From contig DNXO01000026.1 of assembly GCA_003506895.1 (NCBI GenBank), forward strand, positions 21,756-85,755: a DNA stretch of 64,000 nt, read 5' to 3'. Positions 1 to 7,739 of this stretch are shown one piece after another (positions within the stretch are counted from its first letter, which is position 1; each line of letters begins with the position of its first letter). Made by a program: the position numbers and the translations under genes. A model generated the notes under the pieces. It did no database searches. It was given only the letters and a program-made list of their open reading frames with translations, and had not been told where the DNA came from. The stretch is from Acetobacteraceae bacterium. Its GTDB lineage: Bacteria; Pseudomonadota; Alphaproteobacteria; Acetobacterales; Acetobacteraceae.

Positions 1-1
1 T

Positions 2-16
2 CGGCCCTTTGGGCCG
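2..16 (-). terminator. Hairpin downstream of ppa, probable terminator cut by window edge
   Basis: CGGCCC and GGGCCG form a perfect 6-bp stem around a TTT loop just after the ppa stop codon, in the reading direction of the dcd-murA-ppa genes. The downstream side, where a T-tract would lie, falls outside the window, so the call rests on the stem and position only. Confidence 0.45.
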
Positions 17-22
17 CTGGTA

Positions 23-553
23 TTACTTCCCTTTTGCGCGGGCAATAGCCTGGACGATCAAGTCCTTCGCCTCGGCCGCGTCGCCCCAACCGAGCAGCTT
101 GACCCATTTGCCGGGCTCAAGGTCCTTGTAGTGCTCGAAGAAGTGCTGGATCTGCTCCAGCGTGATCGTCGGCATATCTGTGTAGTTGTGGACGTTGACA
201 TACCGTTGCGTCAGCTTCGGTGACGGTACCGCGATGATCTTCTCGTCGCCGCCGCTTTCGTCGTTCATCTTCAGGACGCCGACCGGGCGGACATTGATGA
301 CGGCACCGGGGATGATGGGGCGGGTGTTGGCGACCAGCACGTCGATCGGGTCCCCATCCTCAGACAGCGTGTGCGGCACGAACCCGTAGTTACCGGGATA
401 GCGCATCGGCGTGTACAGGAACCGGTCAACGACCAGGGTCCCGGCATCCTTGTCCATCTCGTATTTGATCGGTTCGCCGCCGATGGCGACCTCGACAATG
501 ACGTTGATGTCCTCTGGAGGATTCTTGCCGATAGCGATGGCGTCAATACGCAT
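23..553 (-). CDS. ppa: Inorganic pyrophosphatase (family I)
   Basis: This 176-residue cytoplasmic enzyme hydrolyses pyrophosphate to phosphate and pulls biosynthetic reactions forward. The family I signature is visible as EDGDPIDVLV, whose acidic residues bind the catalytic metals, and the N-terminal half carries KYEMDKDAG and RYPGNYGFVP, both typical of Ppa. The length matches bacterial family I enzymes (about 175 residues). An AAGAGGT Shine-Dalgarno lies upstream of the ATG. It is the last gene of a tight dcd-murA-ppa run, 11 nt after the murA stop, and is followed by a hairpin. Function is secure. Confidence 0.97.
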   Translation of the reverse strand: MRIDAIAIGKNPPEDINVIVEVAIGGEPIKYEMDKDAGTLVVDRFLYTPMRYPGNYGFVPHTLSEDGDPIDVLVANTRPIIPGAVINVRPVGVLKMNDESGGDEKIIAVPSPKLTQRYVNVHNYTDMPTITLEQIQHFFEHYKDLEPGKWVKLLGWGDAAEAKDLIVQAIARAKGK

Positions 554-564
554 GAAAATACCTC

Positions 565-1827
565 TTAACCAGGAATCCGTTCGATATCCACGCCACAGGC
601 GGCGAGTTTCTGTTCCACCGCTTCATAGCCGCGATCCAGGTGGTACACGCGACTCACAATCGTTTCACCCTGTGCCGCCAGTCCAGCCAGGATCAGCGAC
701 AAGGAGGCCCGCAGATCGGTCGCCATGACCGGCGCGCCTGACAGCCCCGGCACGCCGCGCACGATGGCGGACGCGCCATGGACGTTGATCCGAGCGCCCA
801 TCCGGTTCAGTTCCGGTACATGCATAAAACGGTTTTCGAAAATAGTCTCCGTGACCATGGAAGCACCGTCGGCCACCGACAACAGCGCCATAAGCTGCGC
901 CTGCATGTCAGTTGGGAAGCCGGGATACGGCTCTGTCATCACATCCACGCCGTGCAACCCGTTCAGCCGAGTCACCATCAGCCCGTTCGGCTGTTGGGTG
1001 ATATCAACGCCGGCCTCGCGCAGGATGCGAACCGTCGCGCCCAGGTGGTCCAGCCGCGCATCGCGCAGGAAGACCGAACCGCCGGAGATCGCGGCGGCAC
1101 AAGCATAGCTGCCGGTTTCGATACGGTCGGGGATAATCGCGTGTTCGGCGCCATGAAGCTTATCGACGCCGTCGATCGTCAGGGTATCGCTGCCGATGCC
1201 CTCGATCTGGGCGCCCATCGCCACCAGGCCAACAGCCAGATCGCCGATCTCCGGCTCCCGCGCCGCATTGGCCAGAACGGTGCGGCCCTCGGCCAGAGAC
1301 GCGGCCATCAGCAGGTTTTCGGTGGCCCCGACCGAGACGAACGGGAACACGATCTTCGCGCCTTTCAGCCGGCCATCGACACGGGCGTCGATATAGCCGC
1401 CTTCCAGCACGATCTTGGCACCCAGTTGCTCCAGGCCCTTCAGGTGCAGGTCGATCGGACGCGCGCCGATGCCGCAGCCGCCCGGCAGCGACACTCGCGC
1501 CTCGCCCACTCGAGCCAGTAGCGGCCCCAGGACAAGGAACGAGGCCCGCATCTTGCGAACGATGTCGTACGGCGCCTCGGTATTGGTGATGGCGCCGCCG
1601 ATGGACAGGCTGCGGGCGTCGTTGGTGACGTTATCGACCGCGACACCGTGCTGTTCCAGCAGCAGGGTCATGGTCTGCACGTCGGCCAGCCGCGGCACGT
1701 TGGTCAGCACCAGCCGGTCGTCGGTCAGCATCCCCGCGACCATCAATGGCAAAGCGGCGTTTTTAGCGCCCCCGACCTTAATCTCGCCCGACAGGGGGCG
1801 GCCGCCGCGAATACGAATACGATCCAT
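565..1827 (-). CDS. murA: UDP-N-acetylglucosamine 1-carboxyvinyltransferase
   Basis: MurA transfers enolpyruvate from PEP to UDP-GlcNAc, the first committed step of peptidoglycan synthesis in the cytoplasm. The 420-residue protein starts MDRIRIRGGRPLSGEIKVGG and has the KNAALPLM substrate loop near residues 22-29. The flexible active-site loop LPGGCGIGARP carries Cys118, the fosfomycin-sensitive catalytic cysteine equivalent to Cys115 of E. coli. Length equals the family norm. The ATG directly abuts the dcd stop codon, so translation of the two genes is probably coupled. Confidence 0.97.
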   Translation of the reverse strand: MDRIRIRGGRPLSGEIKVGGAKNAALPLMVAGMLTDDRLVLTNVPRLADVQTMTLLLEQHGVAVDNVTNDARSLSIGGAITNTEAPYDIVRKMRASFLVLGPLLARVGEARVSLPGGCGIGARPIDLHLKGLEQLGAKIVLEGGYIDARVDGRLKGAKIVFPFVSVGATENLLMAASLAEGRTVLANAAREPEIGDLAVGLVAMGAQIEGIGSDTLTIDGVDKLHGAEHAIIPDRIETGSYACAAAISGGSVFLRDARLDHLGATVRILREAGVDITQQPNGLMVTRLNGLHGVDVMTEPYPGFPTDMQAQLMALLSVADGASMVTETIFENRFMHVPELNRMGARINVHGASAIVRGVPGLSGAPVMATDLRASLSLILAGLAAQGETIVSRVYHLDRGYEAVEQKLAACGVDIERIPG

Positions 1828-2382
1828 CTACATCCTCGGCAGGGAGGTGCCCCGCTGCCCCATATATTTGCCCGCCTTGTCGGCGTAGCTGGTTTCACAC
1901 GCCTCGTTCCCCTGCAGGAACAGGAACTGGCATATCCCCTCGTTCGCATGGATCTTCGCCGGCAGCGGCGTGGTGTTACTGATCTCGATCGTGACCTGGC
2001 CTTCCCACTCCGGCTCCAGCGGGGTGACGTTCACGATGATGCCGCAGCGGGCGTAGGTGGATTTGCCCAGGCAGATCACCAGCACGTCGCGCGGGATGCG
2101 GAAATACTCCACCGTGTGGCCCAGGGCGAAGCTGTTCGGCGGGATGATGCAGACGTCGGTCTTGCGGTCCACGAAGCTGGTGGGCGCAAACGCCTTCGGG
2201 TCGATCACCGCCGAGTCGATATTGGTGAAGATCTTGAACTCATCGGCGATGCGCGCATCGTAGCCATAGCTGGACAGGCCGTAGCTGATGACGCCGTCGC
2301 GCTTCTGGGCCTCGACAAACGGCTCGATCATGCCGTGTTCCCGTGCCATCTGGCGAATCCAGCGGTCGGATAATACGGGCAT
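1828..2382 (-). CDS. dcd: dCTP deaminase
   Basis: Dcd converts dCTP to dUTP, feeding dTMP synthesis. The 184-residue product begins MPVLSDRWIRQMA, close to the start of known Dcd proteins, and carries the conserved SSYGYDAR segment, the SFVDRKTD region and the KSTYARCGI/EPEWEGQVTIE block that binds nucleotide and contains the catalytic glutamate. Length fits the usual 185-193 residues. It is the first gene of the dcd-murA-ppa run, and its stop codon abuts the murA start. The upstream LLM gene ends 70 nt away on the same strand and could be co-transcribed. Confidence 0.96.
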   Translation of the reverse strand: MPVLSDRWIRQMAREHGMIEPFVEAQKRDGVISYGLSSYGYDARIADEFKIFTNIDSAVIDPKAFAPTSFVDRKTDVCIIPPNSFALGHTVEYFRIPRDVLVICLGKSTYARCGIIVNVTPLEPEWEGQVTIEISNTTPLPAKIHANEGICQFLFLQGNEACETSYADKAGKYMGQRGTSLPRM

Positions 2383-2452
2383 GGGTGCGGTGCGCTCCGG
2401 TCAGTGATTGTCGCGGTCGTCTAGCGCGAATGGATGCTGCACCGCAAACGGC

Positions 2453-3520
2453 TTATCGTACCGCCGGCAAAACCTCCCGCTCCAGCAGAACTCGTGACGC
2501 CGCCGCCCCGGTTTCCGACACGCCGCGTAGCGCGCCGGTGATGGCTATCTTGTCCAGCCCCAGTTCGGCCAGCCGCCGCAAGCGATCCACGCATTGATCA
2601 GGCGTTCCGACGACGGCGAAGCGGTCGATGAAGTCCGGCGTCAGGGTGCCGGCCTGGGCCGAGTCACCGCGCGTGTGCGCCCGCATATCATATGAGTCAT
2701 GCAATTGATGCAGCACCGCGCGGTCTTGCTCCGACACAGGGCCACTGGCCTTGCCATGCATAACGGAGAAGCGGGCGAATGTGGTCAGGCCGCCTTTGAC
2801 CAGACCGCGGGCAACGTCGATGTCGGGACTGCACGCGCAGTTCAGGTAGGCACCGAACCTGATGTCGTCCGGGTCAAGGCCGGCGTCCGTCCGGGCTTTG
2901 CGGGCGACGTCGATACCCCAGGCGATGCGTTCCTCATCAGCGCCGAGTGCGAACATCACCCGGTCGGCCTGCCTCGCCGCGAGCGCGATCACGGTTGGCC
3001 CGCTCGCGGCCGCCTCGACCGGGACCTTGTTGCCGCGCCCGGTGATCCACTCGATCCGGCTGGCCGGCGGCGCTTCGGCCAGCGCGAGCCCGGCGAGTGG
3101 GGGAGCGGTTTCAACGGGAATGTCGATGTCCTCGAAAGCCACCGCCTCGCCACGGAGATAGGTCTGGAGTTGCCGCAGATAGCGCTCGAACACTTTCGGT
3201 TTGGCGGGTGCGCGCCCCAGATGCGCCAGGGCGGAATCCCCGCGGCCGATGCCCAGCACCGCCCTGCCGCCGGAAATCCGGTCAACGCTGACGATGGAAC
3301 ACGCGGTCGCGGCGGCGTGGCGGGTGACGCAATTGGTGACGCCGGTACCGAGACCCAAGCGGGTCGTGCTCGTCGCCGCCATCGCCAACGCGATATACGG
3401 GTCGCCCGACAGGTTCTGGGAGTCCACGACCAGCAGACCGTCCCAACCGGCGGCTTCGACGTCAGCGGCGACGCGGGCGGTGCCGCGCGGGGATGCGACA
3501 CCCGTGATCCAGAGTTCCAT
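2453..3520 (-). CDS. LLM-class flavin-dependent oxidoreductase
   Basis: A 355-residue luciferase-like monooxygenase (F420/FMN TIM-barrel family). The N-terminal strand MELWITGVASPRG, the segment LGLGTGVTN (residues 55-63) and the later RAVLGIGRGDSA are typical of the F420- or FMN-binding barrel. The C-terminal part has the usual VGTPDQCVDRLRRLAELG pattern of LLM oxidoreductases. The substrate cannot be read from sequence. A GAGGAA Shine-Dalgarno precedes the ATG. It lies upstream of dcd on the same strand with a 70-nt gap. Whether the cofactor is F420 or FMN is open. Confidence 0.9.
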   Translation of the reverse strand: MELWITGVASPRGTARVAADVEAAGWDGLLVVDSQNLSGDPYIALAMAATSTTRLGLGTGVTNCVTRHAAATACSIVSVDRISGGRAVLGIGRGDSALAHLGRAPAKPKVFERYLRQLQTYLRGEAVAFEDIDIPVETAPPLAGLALAEAPPASRIEWITGRGNKVPVEAAASGPTVIALAARQADRVMFALGADEERIAWGIDVARKARTDAGLDPDDIRFGAYLNCACSPDIDVARGLVKGGLTTFARFSVMHGKASGPVSEQDRAVLHQLHDSYDMRAHTRGDSAQAGTLTPDFIDRFAVVGTPDQCVDRLRRLAELGLDKIAITGALRGVSETGAAASRVLLEREVLPAVR

Positions 3521-3609
3521 GGCGTTTCCTCGGTGATTTGGTCGCGGTCATCCTAGCAACGGCACGCTGAAACACTCCACCCCATGGCCGGCGGGACGGG
3601 TTGCGCCAT

Positions 3610-4536
3610 TCATGCTTCCTGTGATGGGGCGCGCCGCGCCGATTGGACGATCCGAGCAGCCGCCTCATCGGGCAGGCCAATGTCGGTCAGCAGGCGTGGA
3701 TCCAATTCGCCGCCCCCGCGAACAGCGACCACCAGCGCCCCGATCGCCGCCTCCAACCGCTCGGAATCAACCGCCACCGCCGACGCTTCCGGTTCCGGAA
3801 CCCCGACCACGAACGGCTTCAGCCGCAGCTTCGCCCGGTGGTCCGGCACGCCCGGTTTGTCGTCCATATCCAGGCCTCGGTAGTAACGCTTCTGCCATTG
3901 CTCCGCCCCCGAAGCCGGTGGTTTCTCGGCGACCTTGGCCTGGAAACTGTTGCGCGACTCGCTCCAGGCCGCGAACTGCCGGGCGGCGTCGGGGTTGTCT
4001 TTCAGGGGGACGAATTTCGGGTTCATCCGCTCCAGCGCATCGCGCTGCGTCGGCTGGATGAAGCAGATCGCCTCCCCGGCCTCGAACCGCACCCAGTGGT
4101 TTCGCCGGGTGAACCGCCAGTTCATGGTGAAGGTGTAGGGCGACCAGTCGGTCTCGATCACCCCCGATAGCGGCGCGATCCCATCCTTGGCGCTGTTGGG
4201 CGACCCACCAACGAACAGGTTCCATCCGGGCGGCGTTCGGAACAGCGCCTGGATGTGGATGGTGAACGTCCCCTGCCCGAACAGCGACACCGGGGCGGAG
4301 GCAGCCGGCATCCCCGCGTCCGACCGAATGATCACATCCGCGGTGGTCGCGCCGCCCCGCCAATAGGCCGAAAACCCCGTCGGCGTCAGGATCTCCCACC
4401 CATGCGCGTTGGCGATGTTCAGGGGCAGGCAGCGATAGGCGAAGGCTTCGGGCGTCGCATCCATCCAGGGCCGGGTTGGTTCGGCGGGGCGGATCAGCGG
4501 CTGCCAGCCCTCATGCAGGTAGCACAGGAAGTCCAT
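3610..4536 (-). CDS. DUF6065 family protein
   Basis: A 308-residue protein of unknown function. The opening CYLHEGWQPLIRPAEPTR, followed by LPLNIANAHGWEIL and later HFGQGT-like and WLFVGGSPN-like turns, matches my recollection of the DUF6065 family, which is all-beta in character and has no known activity. I see no signal peptide or membrane segment. The C-terminal 60 residues (LLTDIGLPDEAAARI) look like a short helical tail found in many alphaproteobacterial proteins. An AAGGAG Shine-Dalgarno lies 8 nt before the ATG. It is divergent from the TetR gene. Confidence 0.6.
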   Translation of the reverse strand: MDFLCYLHEGWQPLIRPAEPTRPWMDATPEAFAYRCLPLNIANAHGWEILTPTGFSAYWRGGATTADVIIRSDAGMPAASAPVSLFGQGTFTIHIQALFRTPPGWNLFVGGSPNSAKDGIAPLSGVIETDWSPYTFTMNWRFTRRNHWVRFEAGEAICFIQPTQRDALERMNPKFVPLKDNPDAARQFAAWSESRNSFQAKVAEKPPASGAEQWQKRYYRGLDMDDKPGVPDHRAKLRLKPFVVGVPEPEASAVAVDSERLEAAIGALVVAVRGGGELDPRLLTDIGLPDEAAARIVQSARRAPSQEA

Positions 4537-4619
4537 TGCCGCGGCTCCTTCAGTTGCGTCCAGCAGCTTACCCCGGACCGACCGCGGCCCGCGTTCTCAA
4601 CCCGGTGATGAGGCACTCC

Positions 4620-4648
4620 TTGCAATAACTGACCGGTCGGTCATATTA
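4620..4648 (+). promoter_or_regulatory. Probable TetR-gene promoter with operator in the -35/-10 spacer; leaderless start
   Basis: TTGCAA at 4620-4625 and ATATTA at 4643-4648 are separated by exactly 17 nt. The spacer and -10 overlap the dyad TGACCG-GT-CGGTCA (4630-4643), a typical TetR operator. Six bases after the -10 box comes the ATG at 4655, where transcription would be expected to begin, and there is no Shine-Dalgarno, so the transcript is probably leaderless. This is read from sequence only; the start site is unmapped. Confidence 0.6.
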
Positions 4649-4654
4649 GTCGGC

Positions 4655-5230
4655 ATGAAACAGACCGGCACCCGCGACCACCTGATTTCCACCGGCTTGA
4701 AGTTGCTCCACGCGCGCGGCTTCCACGCCTGCGGCGTCCAGGACATCACCGAGGCGGCGGAGGTGCCGAAAGGTACCTTCTATACGCATTTCGACAGCAA
4801 GGAGCGGTTTGGCGCAGACGTCCTCGGCCGATACTGGGAGCAACGTGCCAGCCGCGCCCAGACGATCCTGAGCGATGAATCGCGCTCGCCCCTGGAACGC
4901 CTGAAGGCCTATTTCGCCTCCAAGGCGCAGGTAACCGGCCCGTTCGACAAGGGCTGCATGATCGGGAATTTTTCGGCTGAAATGGCCCAGGACAGCCGCT
5001 TGGTGCGCGACCGCCTCGGGGCTGTCTTCGCGGCCTGGACCCAGATGCTGGCAACCTGCATCCGCGAAGCCCAGGCAGCGGGGGAACTGCGGCCCGAACT
5101 CGACCCCGACACCATCGCCGCGTTCCTGATCGACGCGTTCGAGGGCGCGGTTCTGCGCACCAAGGTGGATCGCGACGCCACGGCGCTGAAGCGCTTCGAA
5201 GCCATCGTCTTCTCCGTCATCCTGACCTGA
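4655..5230 (+). CDS. TetR/AcrR family regulator, AcuR/NemR-like
   Basis: A 191-residue repressor. The N-terminal helix-turn-helix (about residues 7-54) reads GVQDITEAAEVPKGTFYTHF, the standard TetR recognition region. The C-terminal domain contains KGCMIGN with Cys101 in the position of the reactive cysteine I associate with NemR/AcuR-type electrophile or acrylate sensors; that sensing role is inference. A dyad operator overlaps its own promoter and a second palindrome lies in the first codons of the downstream MATE gene, so it likely represses itself and the pump. It ends 11 nt before the MATE ATG. Confidence 0.88.
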   Translation: MKQTGTRDHLISTGLKLLHARGFHACGVQDITEAAEVPKGTFYTHFDSKERFGADVLGRYWEQRASRAQTILSDESRSPLERLKAYFASKAQVTGPFDKGCMIGNFSAEMAQDSRLVRDRLGAVFAAWTQMLATCIREAQAAGELRPELDPDTIAAFLIDAFEGAVLRTKVDRDATALKRFEAIVFSVILT

Positions 5231-5241
5231 GGCACACGCCC

Positions 5242-6639
5242 ATGAGCGCCACCATAGTGACCGACCGGTCGGTTGACTTAGCCCCGCCCGCGTTGGATAA
5301 GCGTACCCGCACCCTGCTCGACGCGCCGCTTCTGCCGCTGCTGCTGCGTCTGGCCGCGCCGAACATCCTCTTGATGCTGGCCCAATCCGCCACCGGCCTG
5401 ATTGAGACCTATTTCGTCGGCAAGCTGGGTACCGACGCCCTGGCCGGTGTGTCGATCGTGTTCCCGGGGGTCATGTTGATGCAGATGTTGTCCGCCGGCG
5501 CCATGGGTGGCGGGATCTCCTCCTCGATCGCCCGAGCGCTTGGGGCCGGCCGGAAGGATGATGCTTCGAATCTGGTCTGGCATGCGCTGGTCATCAACGG
5601 TCTGCTGGGCCTGATCTGCTCGGTCGGGGTACTGCTGTATGGCGAGTCGCTGTATGTCGCACTCGGCGGCAAGGGCGGATCGCTGCGCGCCGCACTGGAC
5701 TATTCCAATATCATCTATGCCGGGGCGATCCTGCTCTGGGCGATGAACGCCCTGTCCAGCGCGATCCGCGGCACCGGCAACATGCTTTTGCCCGCCGTTG
5801 TCGTGTGCGGAGGAGCGTTGCTGCTGATCCCGATCTCCCCGGCGTTGATCTTCGGCTGGGGTCCGTTCCCGCGCATGGGCGTTGCCGGCGGCGCGACCGC
5901 ACTGGTCGGCTACTACGTTCTGGGGATCGTGCTGCAAGGCATCTATCTGTTCGGCGGTCGCTCTGTCCTGAGGCCCCGGCTGGTTGGCATGAAGCTGAAG
6001 GCTCGGCTGTTTGGTGCGATCCTGAAGGTGGGTGGGATCGCGTCGTTGAGCTCGATCCAAACCAACCTCGCGATCATGGTGACCACCGGCATGGTGGGCA
6101 GCTTCGGCCCCGCCGCGCTGGCCGGGTTCGGCACGGGGTCCCGGCTGGAATACCTGATGGTACCGATCGCGTTCGGCGTCGGCGGGCCGCTGGTCGCCAT
6201 CGTCGGCACCAATATCGGCGCGGGGCAGAGGCAGCGGGCGCTGCGGGCGGCCTGGATCGGGGCCGCGATCGGCTTCGGGATCACCGAGACGATCGGCCTG
6301 CTGGCCGCGGCGTTTCCAGTGGCGTGGCTGTCGCTGTTCGATACGGACCCGGCGATGCTGGCGACGGGGACACAGTATCTGCGCGTGGTGGGACCGTTCT
6401 ACGGGTTCTTTGGATTGGGACTGGTGCTGTATTTCGCGTCCCAGGGCGCCGGGCGGATGGCGTGGCCGGTGACGGCGCAGTTCCTGCGGCTGGTGGTGGC
6501 GGCCGGCGGGAGTGCGATCGCGCTCCGTCTGGGCGGCGGGCTGGTTTCGGTGTTCGCGATGATCGGCATCGCTCTGGCAGTGTTCGGGCTGGGGGTTACG
6601 GCATCGATCGCTGGCGGTGCGTGGTCTGCGGGGAAATAG
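5242..6639 (+). CDS. MATE family multidrug efflux transporter
   Basis: A 465-residue inner-membrane exporter with about 12 hydrophobic segments arranged as two repeats. MATE hallmarks include LAAPNILLMLAQSATGLIET near the start, the GAMGGGISSSIARALGAG loop, NIGAGQRQRA in the second half and the SAIRGTGNM motif. Such pumps export drugs or toxic compounds with Na+ or H+ antiport. It is 11 nt behind a TetR regulator and probably in one transcript. The palindrome ACCGACCGGTCGGT lies within codons 7-11. Its TAG stop is the first triplet of a 65-nt dispersed repeat. Confidence 0.92.
   Translation: MSATIVTDRSVDLAPPALDKRTRTLLDAPLLPLLLRLAAPNILLMLAQSATGLIETYFVGKLGTDALAGVSIVFPGVMLMQMLSAGAMGGGISSSIARALGAGRKDDASNLVWHALVINGLLGLICSVGVLLYGESLYVALGGKGGSLRAALDYSNIIYAGAILLWAMNALSSAIRGTGNMLLPAVVVCGGALLLIPISPALIFGWGPFPRMGVAGGATALVGYYVLGIVLQGIYLFGGRSVLRPRLVGMKLKARLFGAILKVGGIASLSSIQTNLAIMVTTGMVGSFGPAALAGFGTGSRLEYLMVPIAFGVGGPLVAIVGTNIGAGQRQRALRAAWIGAAIGFGITETIGLLAAAFPVAWLSLFDTDPAMLATGTQYLRVVGPFYGFFGLGLVLYFASQGAGRMAWPVTAQFLRLVVAAGGSAIALRLGGGLVSVFAMIGIALAVFGLGVTASIAGGAWSAGK
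5260..5273. promoter_or_regulatory. Second TetR-type palindrome inside the MATE reading frame
   Basis: ACCGACCGGTCGGT is a perfect 14-bp palindrome, sharing the GACCGGTCGGT core with the operator in front of the TetR gene. It sits 18 nt into the MATE coding sequence. It may be a second binding site acting as a roadblock, or serve an internal promoter. The role is inferred from similarity between the two sites. Confidence 0.5.
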
Positions 6640-6701
6640 AGCGTACCGTCTGACGCGGGTCGGTTGCAGATCGGAAATCGCGCGATGAAACAAAGTGTTA
6701 G
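6637..6701 (+). repeat. 65-nt dispersed repeat, copy A
   Basis: The segment begins TAGAGCGT and ends CGCGATGAAACAAAGTGTTAG. A second copy at 44062-44126 has exactly the same length, an identical 8-nt left end and a 21-nt right end with one mismatch, while the middle has diverged. The left end contributes the MATE stop codon. Similar short elements are common between alphaproteobacterial genes; no function is known to me. Confidence 0.6.
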
Positions 6702-6855
6702 TACATAACCTAAAATCCGGGCTGCATTTACCTCCCGTTAACCCGCCGGGGTCATCATCCAGCTTATGATCAAGACGCAAGCGATATCCAGGTCCATGAA
6801 AATCACTGGACAAAGAAGAGAATTTGATTATCATCTGGTGATAGGATAGGCATTG

Positions 6856-7266
6856 ATGCCTGCTTCTGAAGACTACACGCTGGAGTTCCTGCTTGCGTTC
6901 GATGGCCGTATCCATTGCCTCGGGCAGGGTCACTGGCTGAAATTCGAAATCAGGCGGACACCGCCAACACCGGAACGGCCTCATGGTTTGCGCTATTCGT
7001 TTACACTGCATGATCGAACCGGACGGCGGCTGCTTGGTTTCGACAATGCCCATCGGGTAGCGCCCCACGGCTCCCGCTTCCAACGGTCAGACACAACGCA
7101 TGACCATTGGCACCGGACCGGCGGCGACGAAGGACGACCCTATCGCTTCACCACCGCGGAACAATTGCTGGTGGATTTTGAGGCGGCGGTCGAAAAATGC
7201 CTCGCGGAACGGGGCACGGACATCGGAACGACCGGCGATACCGCCGTGGCGGAATGGAGATCGTGA
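6856..7266 (+). CDS. TumE/DUF6516-like putative toxin
   Basis: A 136-residue protein with the pattern PHGLRYSFTLHDR, RLLGFDNAH, HDHWH, then YRFTTAEQLLVDFEAAVEK. The order GxDN, a His-rich turn and a terminal YxF...LLxDF helix matches the DUF6516/TumE family as I remember it, which is paired with a DNA-binding antitoxin. The ATG at 6856 follows AGGATAGG by 6 nt and is preferred over the adjacent TTG at 6853. Its TGA overlaps the ATG of the next gene (TGATG), as expected for a coupled toxin-antitoxin operon. Toxicity is inferred. Confidence 0.65.
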   Translation: MPASEDYTLEFLLAFDGRIHCLGQGHWLKFEIRRTPPTPERPHGLRYSFTLHDRTGRRLLGFDNAHRVAPHGSRFQRSDTTHDHWHRTGGDEGRPYRFTTAEQLLVDFEAAVEKCLAERGTDIGTTGDTAVAEWRS

Positions 7267-7646
7267 TGAAGATACAGTCCATGAAGGACTTGATGGCCGA
7301 GATGAAGGCCGTCGCGCGCGGTGAAATCCCCGCCCCCCCGGATGCGGGGCTGCCCAGCGTCGAATCGGCCGAAGTACTGTTGCGGCTTCTAACAGCGGAT
7401 AACCGAAGCCTGTTGCGAACGATCCGGGATGCGAAGCCGCAATCGGTCGCCGCGCTGGCGCGTCTTACAAACCGGGCGGAACCGAATTTGCTGCGCACAC
7501 TGGGCAAAATGGAGGCGTTTGGGCTGTTGGAGATGCGAACCGTTGATCGCCGGCGGGTGCCAACGGTGGTGGTTGAGATGCTTCATGTCGAAATCGACCC
7601 GTTCGCGATGGCGGACCGGATCGAGACTCGGCCGGCACAGGCGTGA
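7266..7646 (+). CDS. HTH DNA-binding protein, putative TumA/HVO_A0114-like antitoxin
   Basis: A 126-residue protein. The winged-helix-like stretch SVAALARLTNRAEPNLLRTL followed by GKMEAFGLLEMR (roughly residues 64-98) is the MarR/ArsR-like DNA-binding segment of HVO_A0114-type proteins. The N-terminus MKIQSMKDLMAEMK is amphipathic and may contact the toxin. The start at 7266 is chosen because GGAGA lies 5 nt upstream and the ATG overlaps the toxin stop; an in-frame ATG at 7254 is the alternative. It probably neutralises the upstream protein and autoregulates the pair. Confidence 0.65.
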   Translation: MKIQSMKDLMAEMKAVARGEIPAPPDAGLPSVESAEVLLRLLTADNRSLLRTIRDAKPQSVAALARLTNRAEPNLLRTLGKMEAFGLLEMRTVDRRRVPTVVVEMLHVEIDPFAMADRIETRPAQA

Positions 7647-7739
7647 CGGCACACCTGACGCCGCGCCGCTAATCCAATCTCGCTCCCTCGCGATTTCGTG
7701 CGATAAGACCTGCCTCCACACGGCAAGGGTCGCCCGCGC

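Noticed and set aside
5278..7083. A 601-residue open frame on the minus strand across the MATE gene
   Set aside because: It is an antisense shadow in GC-rich DNA, rich in Arg/Gln/Asp with no domain, while the plus strand encodes an intact MATE pump.
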